Shown one piece after another: positions 34,746 through 45,783 of a stretch of DNA of 45,783 bases. The stretch comes from Myxococcales bacterium (GTDB lineage: Bacteria; Myxococcota_A; Polyangia; Haliangiales; Haliangiaceae): contig WYBA01000197.1 in the NCBI GenBank assembly GCA_011526095.1, positions 1 to 45,783 on the forward strand, written 5' to 3'. Under the pieces are notes generated by a model. That model saw only the letters and a list, made by a program, of their open reading frames with translations, did not search any database and was not told where the DNA came from. Both the position numbers and the translations under genes were made by a program. How positions within the stretch are numbered: the first letter of the stretch is position 1; each line of letters begins with the position of its first letter.

Positions 34746-35232
34746 CTACGTCGTTTCGAGGATGACGCAGGCGCCGTCCTCCAGGTCCAGGAACACCGAT
34801 CGATCGAACGGGCTCTCGAACACGGCACATCGCGCGTCGTCCGCGGTGACGTAGCCACTCAGCACGCGTCCCCCGACCACGAGCAGCCAGTACTCGTCCG
34901 CGCCGAGCGCACGGTACGTGCCGAGCTTGGCAACCTTCAGGTCGATTGCTCGCTGGATGATCCACGGCCCCGACGCCGTCGCGGAGCCGTGGCCGATGTC
35001 CGGAACCCGGACGTGCGGGAGCACATCGCCGCAGAGCTCACTTCGTGCTTGACACGTTCTGCTGGCACGGCGAGGCGCGGGGCGAGGATCGCCTCGCGGT
35101 CGCTCGCCTGGTGCGCTGTCGTGCGACGTGCGCGGTGATCTCGGGCTCGTCGGCGAATTCGCGGCCCGAGGCGGTCTTCGGGGCGCCACGGGCAGCAGAG
35201 GGCGCCTTGATTTCGCATGGTAGAGGTGACAT
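34746..35232 (-). pseudogene. Frameshifted remnant of a conserved hypothetical protein
   Basis: The minus strand shows protein-like sequence split over three frames. From ATG 35232 a first frame reads MSPLPCEIKAPS...EFADEPEITAHVARQ. A second frame reads ASDREAILAPRLAVPAERVK. From about 35040 a third frame reads SELCGDVLPHVRVPDIG...GTYRALGADEYWLLVVGG and ends in CVILETT at 34746. Joined, they make a plausible protein of about 160 residues; each frame alone turns into Arg/Pro/Ser junk. The shift near 35040 is the clearer of the two. The family is unknown; the K...YRALGADEYWL segment recalls PD-(D/E)XK-type nuclease helices but this is weak. Sequencing error cannot be excluded. Confidence 0.5.
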
Positions 35233-35269
35233 GCGCGCCACGAGTCGATGCGCGCGCGAGGGGAGTGTC

Positions 35270-36584
35270 ATGTTCGAGGGATCCGTCTCGTCTGCTGTCC
35301 ACGCGAGCGCTACCGAGCTCGCGGCCGCTCCGACTGTGTCCGCCGCCCGGACTCCGCGTCCCACGTGGGACGAGATCGATCGTCGGCTGCGTGACCTCGC
35401 GGCGCGGCGCGCCGGGCTCGATCTGGAGGAGGCGAGGTGGCTGCTCGTGGCCCGCCGCGAGGCGCTCCATCGACACCTTGGCTTCGCGACGCTGGAGGAG
35501 TACATGGAGCGCGTCCTCGGGTACGGGCCGCATGCGGCCGCCGAGCGGCTGCGGACCGCGCAGGCGCTGGTCGAGCTCCCGGCGATCCGCGCTGCGCTCG
35601 GCGCCGGCTCGCTCCCGTACTCGGCCGTGCGCGAGCTGACGCGCGTCGCGACCGCCTCGACCGAGGAGTCGTGGCTCGCGGCGGCGGCGGGCAAGTCGCT
35701 GCGCGAGCTCGAACCGATGGTCGCCGGTCGTCGCAAGGGCGACCTGCCCGGGACGCCTGCGCAGCCGGGCGAGCGGCGCGCGCATATCGTTCGAGCTCTC
35801 TGGCGAGACGCTGGCCCTGCTGCGCGACGCGCGCAACGCCCTCTCCGACGCCACGGGCGAGCGCCTCGGCGACGACGCGCTGATCGCCACGGTGTGCCGG
35901 CTGGCGCTGGCCGCGCTGGCCGACGAGGGCGGCGCCACCGGTGCCCGCGCCCCCGCGTCCTATCAGGTCGCGCTCACGGTGTGTGAGCGATGCGACCGGG
36001 GCTGGCAGGACGGCGCTGGCGTCCCCGTCGAGGTCGCGGCCGACGTCGTCGAGCGCGCGCGATGCGACGCCCAGCACGTCGGGCGCATCGACGCGGCTGT
36101 GCCGGAGCGCGCGACCCAGGACGTCCCGCCGGCGGTGCGGCGCCTCGTCTGGCGCCGCGACCATGGCCGCTGTGTCGTGCCGGGCTGCCGCGCGTCGCGA
36201 TACCTGGAGCTGCACCACATCCAGCCCCGCTCACACGGGGGCGATCACACCGCCGACAACCTCTGCCTGGCATGCTTCGCGCACCACCAGGCCGCGCACG
36301 CCGGGCGACTCGTCATCGGCGGCACCCCGTCGACCGGGTTGACGTTCGCGCACGCCGACGGACGTCCCTACGGCACGCCGCCGCGGTCGCTGGCGGCTGG
36401 AGGCGACGGCCCTGCGCCCGCGTTGATCGAGCAGGCGGAGCAGGTGGTCCGCTCCACCGGGTACGCCGCCAGCGCGGCGCGGGCCGCCGTCGCGGCCGCC
36501 GCGTCCCATGTCGGACCGGGCGCCACTCTCGAGGATGTGGTGCGGGCGGCGTTCCGGCAGCTCCACATCGCCGCGACGAGCTGA
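35270..36584 (+). pseudogene. DUF222/HNH endonuclease-like gene broken by a frameshift
   Basis: ATG 35270 has Shine-Dalgarno GGGGAG just upstream. The first frame encodes about 170 residues with a DUF222-like helical region (WDEIDRRLRDLAARRAGLDL, then LGYGPHAAAERLRTAQALVE) up to PGERRAH. Near 35772-35786, in a GCGCGCGC run, the frame must change. A second frame continues ISFELSGETLALLRDARNAL to the stop at 36584. It holds an intact HNH motif: CVVPGC, LELHHIQPRSHGG and NLCLACFAHHQAAH. The downstream part is about 265 residues. Loss of one GC dinucleotide or gain of one base would explain it. DUF222-HNH proteins are multi-copy and often recently moved. The break would inactivate the gene unless it is an assembly error. 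Confidence 0.75.
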
Positions 36585-36590
36585 GCGGGA

Positions 36591-36606
36591 CGCCGGACGT
36601 CCGGCG
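36591..36606. repeat. 16-bp perfect palindrome after the HNH gene
   Basis: CGCCGGACGTCCGGCG is perfectly self-complementary and lies 6 bp after the HNH stop codon. It could be a short terminator stem (no T-tract) or a protein-binding site. Confidence 0.5.
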
Positions 36607-36736
36607 ATCGAGAATCGGTCACCCGCCCGCGTGGCGAGTGGGCCCCCCGGCCGAGCCCCCGACGCCGCAGCCCGCGAGGGCTTGCCAGCCGCGCCGCCTT
36701 GCCCGCGCGCACCCGCGGGGGTGTGATGCGCCCACC

Positions 36737-38485
36737 ATGTCCCCCCGCCTCCCCGCCGTGACCGCCGCCACCCTGGCCGGCCTCGCGCTCGCATCCTCAC
36801 CGGCCGCCCACGCGCAACACTGGCAGGACGCGACCGCCGACACGATCGGCGCGACCGCGCAGTGGACGAACAAGGTCGAGCTCGCCGACGTCGACGGCGA
36901 CGGCCGCGTCGATATCCTGCTCGCCAACGGCGGCGACTACGCCGAGGCCGGCACGCCGGAGCCGCAGCGCGTGTTCAAGAACACCGGCGACTTCGACGGC
37001 CCGGCCGCCGCGTTCACCGAGATCTCCGCCGCGGTCTTCGGCGGCGCGGGCACGCGGCTGTCGCGCGTGATCGAGGCGCGCGATCTCGACGGCGACGACG
37101 ACATCGACCTGTTCGTCGGCGGCGCGCACGGCACCGCGAGCGCGCTGTTCGTCAACGACGGCGCCGGCGCCTTCACCGACGCGTCGAGCCAGATCCCGGC
37201 CGGTGCGCTGTTCCTCGGCGACGCCGAGGCCGGCGACGTCGACGGCGACGGCGATCTGGACCTCGTGCTCGCCGACTGGGGCGGCCCGCCGTTCGACCCC
37301 GGCGCGCCCGGCGGCCAGACCCGGCTGTGGCTCAACGACGGCGCCGGCACGTTCTCCGACGCCACCGCCGCGCGCCTGCCGGTCGACCTCGTCGGGATGT
37401 CGTGGGACCTCGACCTCGTCGACGTCGACGACGACGCCGACCTCGACGTGCTGGTGAGCTGCAAGCTGTGCACCGGCGGGCGGCTCTACGCCAACGACGG
37501 CGCCGGCACGTTCACCAACGTCACCGCCGGTCGGCTGCCCCAGGCGGACAACAACTACGACTACGAGGCGATGGACCTCGACGGCGACGGCGACCTCGAC
37601 CTGATGACGATCAACGACGGCGCCCAGCTCCGCGAGACGATCCTCATCAACGACGACGGCGCGTTCACCGACGAGACCGCGACGCGGCTGCCCGGCGCGG
37701 CGAACGTGGCCAGCAGCGACGACAACGTCGTGGTGTTCCTCGACGTCGACGCGGACGGCGACGCCGATGCGCTGATCGGCTCGCTCAACGCCGCCGACCG
37801 CCTGCTCGTCAACGACGGCGCCGGCGTGTTCACGCTCGACAGCACCGCGATCACGCTGAGCACGCCCGGCACGCTCGGGCTCGGGCTCGCCGACCTCGAC
37901 GGCGACGGCCGGCTCGACGTGGTGAACGGGCAGGGCGAGGTCGCCTCGTCCGACAAGGTGCTGCTCGCCACCGCCGAGGTCGCGGTCGACACCGCCGCGC
38001 CGGTCGTGCGGATCCTCCGCGGCGCCCGCGCCGACGACCTCGCCGTGGTCGCGCGCGCCCACGACCGCAAGAGCCCGAGCGCGGCGCACGACTGGCGCCG
38101 CGTCGAGGTCGAGCTGATCCCCGGCGGCGGCGGCACGGCGCCGAACGTCGCGCTGGCGTGGCGCGGCGAGTACCTGTGGGCCGGCGCGCTGCCGGACAGC
38201 GTGCTCGACGACCCCGGGCTGACCTACCGGGTGTGCGCGACCGACGCCGCGGGCAACGTCGGGTGCAGCGACGCGCGGCCGGTCGCCGAGCCGGGCGCGC
38301 CCGACGCCGGCCCCGGGCCGGGCGATCCGGACGCAGGCGACGGGTCGCCGGCCGACGGCGACGGCGACGGCGGCTGCGGCTGCAGCGCCCCCGGGCGCGG
38401 CGATCCCGCCGGGGCCGCGGGCGCGCTCGCCCTGCTGCTCGTCGTGGCCGGCGGCCTGCTCGCGCGCCGCCGTCGCGTGCGATAG
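36737..38485 (+). CDS. FG-GAP/VCBS repeat surface protein with MYXO-CTERM tail
   Basis: A 582-residue exported protein. A signal peptide (1-26) ends AAHA. Seven DxDGDGxxD-type segments follow (DVDGDGRVDI, DLDGDDDIDL, DVDGDGDLDL, DVDDDADLDV, DLDGDGDLDL, DVDADGDADA, DLDGDGRLDV) between residues about 50 and 395, typical of a Ca2+-binding FG-GAP beta-propeller. A small beta domain follows (about 415-515). An Asp/Gly/Pro linker, the GCGC motif, a hydrophobic helix and RRRR form a MYXO-CTERM-type sorting tail, expected to be processed by myxosortase for surface anchoring. ATG 36737 is chosen because the signal peptide starts there. Confidence 0.9.
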   Translation: MSPRLPAVTAATLAGLALASSPAAHAQHWQDATADTIGATAQWTNKVELADVDGDGRVDILLANGGDYAEAGTPEPQRVFKNTGDFDGPAAAFTEISAAVFGGAGTRLSRVIEARDLDGDDDIDLFVGGAHGTASALFVNDGAGAFTDASSQIPAGALFLGDAEAGDVDGDGDLDLVLADWGGPPFDPGAPGGQTRLWLNDGAGTFSDATAARLPVDLVGMSWDLDLVDVDDDADLDVLVSCKLCTGGRLYANDGAGTFTNVTAGRLPQADNNYDYEAMDLDGDGDLDLMTINDGAQLRETILINDDGAFTDETATRLPGAANVASSDDNVVVFLDVDADGDADALIGSLNAADRLLVNDGAGVFTLDSTAITLSTPGTLGLGLADLDGDGRLDVVNGQGEVASSDKVLLATAEVAVDTAAPVVRILRGARADDLAVVARAHDRKSPSAAHDWRRVEVELIPGGGGTAPNVALAWRGEYLWAGALPDSVLDDPGLTYRVCATDAAGNVGCSDARPVAEPGAPDAGPGPGDPDAGDGSPADGDGDGGCGCSAPGRGDPAGAAGALALLLVVAGGLLARRRRVR

Positions 38486-38491
38486 TGCGCC

Positions 38492-40641
<2,150 letters not shown>

Positions 40642-40645
<4 letters not shown>

Positions 40646-41595
40646 GGGCCGCGGCGTGCGCGTGGCTGGTCGTGGTCGCCGCCTGTGGTGACAACCTCGA
40701 GCCCTCGGCCTGGCGATCCGGGCCGCCGCTGCCGGGAGGGCGGCTCGAGGCGAGCGTGGTCGCGGTGGACGACGCGCTGTGGGTGGTCGGCGGGTTCGAC
40801 GACGAGCTGCGGATCGTCGACGACGTGTGGATCCTCGAGCCGGGAGCGGAGGCGTGGCGTGCCGGGCCGGCGGCGCCGCTGGCGCTGACGCACGCGGGGC
40901 TCGCGGTCGTCGATGGCACGCTGTACCTGCTCGGCGGCCTCGTCGGGACCGACTTCACGCCCAGCGGGCGGGCGTGGGCGCTGGACGCGGGCGGCGAGGC
41001 GTGGCGCGAGGTGGCGTCGATGCCCGAGGACGAGGCCCGCGGCGCGGCCGCGGTGATCGTCGACGGCGTGAGGATCGTGCTCGCCGGCGGCGCGGGGCAG
41101 GACGCCGCGCTCGCCTCGGTGATCGCCTACGACCCGGCGGCCGATGCGTGGACGAGCCTGCCGGCACTGCCCGAGCCGCGGTCGCACCCGGTCGGGGCGC
41201 GCGCGCCGGACGGGGCGGTGATCGTCGTCGGCGGGCTGGCGACGCTCGACGCGCGCAGCGCGCGCGCCACGGTGCTCGCGCTCGCGCCGGACGGCGACGC
41301 CTGGACCGAACGCGCCGCGATGCCGACGGCGCGCGGCGGCTGCGCGGCCGCGGTGATCGGCGAGACGCTGATCTGCGCGGGCGGCGAGGCCGGCGCCGCC
41401 GCGCTCGCCGTCACCGAGGCCTACGATCTCGCGGCGGACGCCTGGACGACGCTGTCGCCGATGCGCCAGCCCCGCGCCGGGACGCACGGCGCGGCGATCG
41501 TGACCGACGGCGGCGGCGCGCTGTGGGTGCCGGGCGGCGCGCACGCGCTGCGCTACGAGCCGATCGCCTCGGTCACGGTGCTCGAGGTGCCGTAA
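40642..41595 (+). CDS. Kelch-repeat lipoprotein
   Basis: A 317-residue lipoprotein with start GTG overlapping the helicase TGA (GTGA). The signal ends VVVAAC (C15). The mature part has about five to six kelch blades of about 47 residues, each with a double-Gly motif: LWVVGGFDDELRI, LYLLGGLVG, IVLAGGAGQ, VIVVGGLATL, LICAGGEAG and LWVPGGAHA. It should form a beta-propeller facing the periplasm or outside. Coupling to a cytoplasmic helicase is odd and may reflect only compact packing. Function unknown. Confidence 0.85.
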
Positions 41596-41598
41596 GCT
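41593..41598 (+). promoter_or_regulatory. Putative -10 box TAAGCT (leaderless start)
   Basis: TAAGCT overlaps the kelch stop codon and ends 9 nt before ATG 41608. Confidence 0.45.
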
Positions 41599-41607
41599 CC
41601 GCGCGGT

Positions 41608-42123
41608 ATGGCGCGCACCGCGATCGACAAGCGAGACCACGCACCGCCGGCCAAGGTCGAGGTGCTGACCGAGCCCAAGGGGCCGGGCTATCCGCCGGGG
41701 CGGATGGTGATCGCCACGCCGCTGGAGATCGACGCGATCGTGCGCCGCATCCCCAGGGGGCGCGTGCTGACGATGGATACGCTGCGCGCCAGCCTCGCGG
41801 GCAACCACAAGGCCGACTACGCGTGCCCGCTCACCACGGGCATCTTCCTGCGCATCGTCGCCGAGGCGTCCGAGGAGGAGCGGGTCGCCGCCGGCGCGCG
41901 GCTGGCCCCGTACTGGCGCGTCGTCCGCGACGACGGCACTGTGCTCGACAAGCTCCCCGGTGGCCCCGAGGCCATGGCGCGCCTGCTCTCCGCCGACGGC
42001 GTCGACGTGCTCGCGCTGGGCAAGCTGCCGCGGGTCGTCCACGTCGAGACGCTCGCGTGGACGCCGCCGCCGCTGGGCAAGGCGGCCGGCAAGCCGCACG
42101 CGGGCAAGCGCAAGCCCAGGTGA
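41608..42123 (+). CDS. MGMT-family alkyltransferase-like protein without the acceptor Cys
   Basis: A 171-residue protein. Residues about 36-115 match the MGMT C-terminal (DNA-binding) fold: IDAIVRRIPRGRVLTMDTLRA, a helix with ADYACPLTTGIFL, then PYWRVVRDDGTVLDKLPGG. The position of the active-site PCHR motif reads PYWR (101-104), so the methyl-accepting Cys is Tyr. Such proteins cannot transfer alkyl groups but may bind alkylated DNA, as ATL proteins do, or serve another role. The C-terminus is basic (KRKPR). A TAAGCT box precedes the ATG. Confidence 0.8.
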   Translation: MARTAIDKRDHAPPAKVEVLTEPKGPGYPPGRMVIATPLEIDAIVRRIPRGRVLTMDTLRASLAGNHKADYACPLTTGIFLRIVAEASEEERVAAGARLAPYWRVVRDDGTVLDKLPGGPEAMARLLSADGVDVLALGKLPRVVHVETLAWTPPPLGKAAGKPHAGKRKPR

Positions 42124-42162
42124 CGGCGGCGGAGCGGCTCCCGCTCCATCACGCGCAGGGCG

Positions 42163-43887
<1,725 letters not shown>

Positions 43888-43894
43888 GGCCGCT

Positions 43895-43900
43895 AACTTA
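43895..43900 (-). promoter_or_regulatory. Putative -10 box TAAGTT of glpD (leaderless start)
   Basis: Read on the minus strand, TAAGTT ends 7 nt before GTG 43887. It overlaps the 3' end of the next gene. Confidence 0.5.
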
Positions 43901-45148
43901 GCGCCGGCCCGCGACGCGGATCGTCGCCTGCGCGGCGGTCCCGACGTGCCCGGCGAGCGCCGTGGCCACGTCCTGCGCGGTCGCGTCGGCGGGGACGGCC
44001 ACGGCTGCGGCGCCCGGCGCGTCGGCCACCAGCTCGATCGCGAGGGCCCCGACCGGCTCGCTCCACGCGACCGCGCCGGGTGCGCGCGGCGTCACGCCGA
44101 GGTAGGCGCCGCCGCCGAGCGCGGCCACGACCTCGGCGACGCGCCGGGCGGGCAGGCCGCGCGGCGCCAGGATCACCGGCTGCAGCGCCGCGTTCGCCGG
44201 GCGCGTCGTCTTGCCGAGCTCCGCGGTGAGCGCGGTGACCGCCGCGCGCAGCTGGGGCAGCGGCACCGCGATCCCGGGGTAGTCGTCGCCGGGGGCCGGC
44301 ACCAGCACGAGCCGGCCGGCGTCCGCGGTGACCCACGGCAGCGCGCCGACGCGGACGTCCTTGTCGGTCACGGTGAGGTGGACGCGCGGGAGCCACGGGG
44401 CGAGCGCGGCGCCGTCGACGTCGGGGAGCGCGAGCGCGGTCGACGCCTCGCTGTACGGCGGCAGCGGGAACTCGAGATCAGCGGCCGCGCGCGCCGCGGT
44501 GAACGCGGCCGGCGCCTCGGCCGACCACAGCGCGCGCACGACCTGGTGGAGCGCGAACCAGCTGCCGCGGGCGAACCGCCTCGTGCGTGCGTCGACGCCG
44601 ATCGCGTCGGGGCAGACCTCGGCGAGCTTGCGCCACGGCCGCGACGGCGCCTGGCCGTCGTGCGCCGCGCGCAGCGGCTCGAACAGCTCCTGGCGCGCGC
44701 GGGTCGAGCACACCGCGTCGCACGCGTCGAGCACCGCGAGCGCCTCGTCGGCGGTGGGCACGTCCGGACCGGGGCCGTCGTCGGGATCGATCCGCGACAG
44801 CGCGACGAGCGGCTCGAACGACACGCCGCACACGCCGCAGCGGGCGAGCAGGGCGGCGAGCCCGCGGTCGGGGCCGGCGGTGGACCGCGTCGCGAGCGCC
44901 TCGGCGCACGCCGCGGTGGCCGAGGCGCGGGTGGCCGCGCGCTCGGCCTTGACGTCCTCGGCCCGGATCAGCCCGGCGTCGCGCGCGGGCGCGCCGGTGG
45001 CCTTGTCCCGCTTGCCGCCGTCGCTCTTGCAGGCGACGAGCGCGAGCGCGAGCGTCGCGAGGATCGTGTGACGATCTCTTGGCGGGGTGGGTCCCGACCG
45101 GCTCCGCCAGGCGGGCGGGGCGGCGAGCCCCGTGTGGTCGCGTCGCAT
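43898..45148 (-). CDS. Lipoprotein, unknown function
   Basis: A 416-residue lipoprotein with lipobox ALVAC (C40). The leader is unusually long: about 28 residues precede the hydrophobic core, and residues about 6-23 are encoded by the 54-bp repeat at 45080-45133. No other ATG, GTG or TTG lies in frame before the core, and a CACAAT box sits 7 nt before ATG 45148. The mature part has two halves: Cys-bearing helices (about 60-190, including CGVCGVSF and DACDAVC) and a region with IAVPLPQLRAAVTAL and VILAPRGLPARRVAEVVAAL (about 210-416). This resembles biopolymer-type myxobacterial lipoproteins but no family is recognised. Confidence 0.75.
   Translation of the reverse strand: MRRDHTGLAAPPAWRSRSGPTPPRDRHTILATLALALVACKSDGGKRDKATGAPARDAGLIRAEDVKAERAATRASATAACAEALATRSTAGPDRGLAALLARCGVCGVSFEPLVALSRIDPDDGPGPDVPTADEALAVLDACDAVCSTRARQELFEPLRAAHDGQAPSRPWRKLAEVCPDAIGVDARTRRFARGSWFALHQVVRALWSAEAPAAFTAARAAADLEFPLPPYSEASTALALPDVDGAALAPWLPRVHLTVTDKDVRVGALPWVTADAGRLVLVPAPGDDYPGIAVPLPQLRAAVTALTAELGKTTRPANAALQPVILAPRGLPARRVAEVVAALGGGAYLGVTPRAPGAVAWSEPVGALAIELVADAPGAAAVAVPADATAQDVATALAGHVGTAAQATIRVAGRR
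45062..45076. repeat. Inverted repeat GATCGT-GTG-ACGATC
   Basis: A perfect 6-bp inverted repeat with a 3-nt centre lies at the left edge of repeat copy 2, inside the signal peptide codons of the lipoprotein gene. It may be an operator half-site pair or chance. Confidence 0.35.
45080..45133 (+). repeat. 54-bp GC-rich hairpin repeat, copy 2
   Basis: Same orientation and length as 23259-23312 with about 47 of 54 bases equal. The GGGGC-GGCGA-GCCCC hairpin is fully conserved. Here the element lies inside the N-terminal coding sequence of a lipoprotein on the opposite strand. Confidence 0.75.
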
Positions 45149-45155
45149 CGCGGCG

Positions 45156-45161
45156 ATTGTG
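45156..45161 (-). promoter_or_regulatory. Possible -10 box CACAAT of the lipoprotein gene
   Basis: Read on the minus strand, CACAAT ends 7 nt before ATG 45148 and supports that start. Confidence 0.4.
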
Positions 45162-45174
45162 CCACGCGGCGGCG

Positions 45175-45783
45175 TCACGCCGGCGGGCGCGCGCGCGGCC
45201 GGATCAGGAAGCCCGCGGCGCGCTGCTCGAGCGCGTGGGCGACCCAGCCCGCCGTGCGGCCGATCGCGAACAGCGCCGACGCCGCGCCGTCGCGCAGCCC
45301 GGCCGCCGCGGCGACCGCGACGAGCCCGGCGTCGCACGTCGCGGGCAGCCCGACGACGTCGCGGCCGGCGTCGCACAGCGCGATCGCGGTGGCGACGCGG
45401 CGGTCGCGGCCGGCGAGCGCGCGGGCGAGCGCCAGCATCGGCGGCAGGCGCGGATCGCCCTCGGGGTAGAACGGGTGGCCGTAGCCGGGGACCTCGTCGC
45501 CGCGGCGCAGCCGGGCGCGCAGCGTCGCGGCGGCGCGCGCCGGCGCGCCGGCCTCGGCGACCAGCGCGGCGAACCGCTCGGGCGCCCCGCCGTGGCGCGG
45601 GCCCGAGGCCGCGGCGAGGCCGGCGGTGAGGCAGGCGTGGAGGTCGGCGCCGGTCGACGCCGCGACCCGGCACGCGAACGTGGAGGCGTTGAGCTCGTGA
45701 TCGGCCATGAGCACGAGCGCCGCGTCGACCGCGCGCACGGCGTCCCGCCCGGGCGCGGCGCGGCGGGCGCCGAGCGCGCGCGC
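45175..45783 (-). CDS. Citrate synthase family protein (C-terminal part)
   Basis: The frame is open to the right window edge, so only the last 202 residues are seen. Citrate synthase motifs are present: ADHELNAST with the substrate His, SGPRHGGAPE (the GPLHGGAN equivalent), GYGHPFY, the CDAG segment in the position of the catalytic Asp, and LFAIGRTAGWVAHALEQ. Thus the active-site His/His/Asp set looks intact. The family condenses acetyl-CoA or propionyl-CoA with oxaloacetate; which one cannot be told from this part. The gene ends 27 bp before the lipoprotein start at 45148, which has its own putative promoter. Confidence 0.9.
   Translation of the reverse strand, partial: ARALGARRAAPGRDAVRAVDAALVLMADHELNASTFACRVAASTGADLHACLTAGLAAASGPRHGGAPERFAALVAEAGAPARAAATLRARLRRGDEVPGYGHPFYPEGDPRLPPMLALARALAGRDRRVATAIALCDAGRDVVGLPATCDAGLVAVAAAAGLRDGAASALFAIGRTAGWVAHALEQRAAGFLIRPRARPPA

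Noticed and set aside
34746..35189. A single intact 147-residue gene
   Set aside because: Only the C-terminal 90 or so residues look like protein; the N-terminal part is Arg/Pro/Ser-rich and better sequence lies in other frames.

Overview
The window is about 45.8 kb of very GC-rich bacterial chromosome whose codons nearly all end in G or C. A MYXO-CTERM-type sorting tail, two Ser/Thr protein kinases, many lipoproteins, an FHA-GGDEF protein and Ski2-like helicase and kelch/FG-GAP surface proteins together suggest a myxobacterium-like member of Myxococcota, perhaps of the Kofleriaceae/Haliangium side. That placement is inference from gene content, not from a marker gene. I see no rRNA, tRNA, CRISPR array, transposase or prophage.

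Layout. 1-1982 (minus): menaquinone genes, namely the start of a probable isochorismate synthase, a UbiE/MenG methyltransferase and a polyprenyl diphosphate synthase. 2167-7875 (plus): a PilZ/receiver/DUF4388 protein with a dead receiver site, a DUF5916 outer-membrane protein, a small anchored protein and an FHA-GGDEF diguanylate cyclase. 7876-8394: a repeat-filled gap, followed by mutS2. 11322-16134: a small membrane protein, an aldehyde dehydrogenase, a zinc-ribbon/Cys-rich membrane protein, a metallophosphoesterase and a kinase. 16184-23180: an ECF-like sigma factor, thioredoxin, a lipobox/7TM/kinase fusion, an aldo/keto-reductase-like pseudoenzyme, a Thr/Glu-repeat protein and L-serine dehydratase. 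23369-29493: an ECF sigma factor translationally coupled to an 1828-residue FecR-VIT-VWA-TPR protein. 29576-33791: a His-rich membrane protein, a TonB-dependent receptor and two lipoproteins, probably a metal-uptake cluster. 33833-36584: an esterase lipoprotein and a decayed islet with two frameshifted genes (one a DUF222/HNH endonuclease). 36737-45783: an FG-GAP MYXO-CTERM protein, a Ski2-like helicase, a kelch lipoprotein, an alkyltransferase-like protein, GlpD, a lipoprotein and a partial citrate synthase.

Three themes cross the window. First, many transcription-unit starts carry a TAnnnT hexamer ending only 6-10 nt before the start codon, which predicts leaderless mRNAs, whereas genes inside operons have ordinary Shine-Dalgarno sites. 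Second, c-di-GMP signalling (PilZ, GGDEF), kinases and two ECF sigma factors make the region rich in regulation, and several members look catalytically dead (receiver, aldo/keto reductase, alkyltransferase). Third, hexamer microsatellites and small palindromic repeats lie both between and inside genes. The best candidate for an undescribed system is the sigma/FecR-VIT-VWA-TPR pair, followed by the lipobox-7TM kinase and the His-rich/TonB/lipoprotein cluster.
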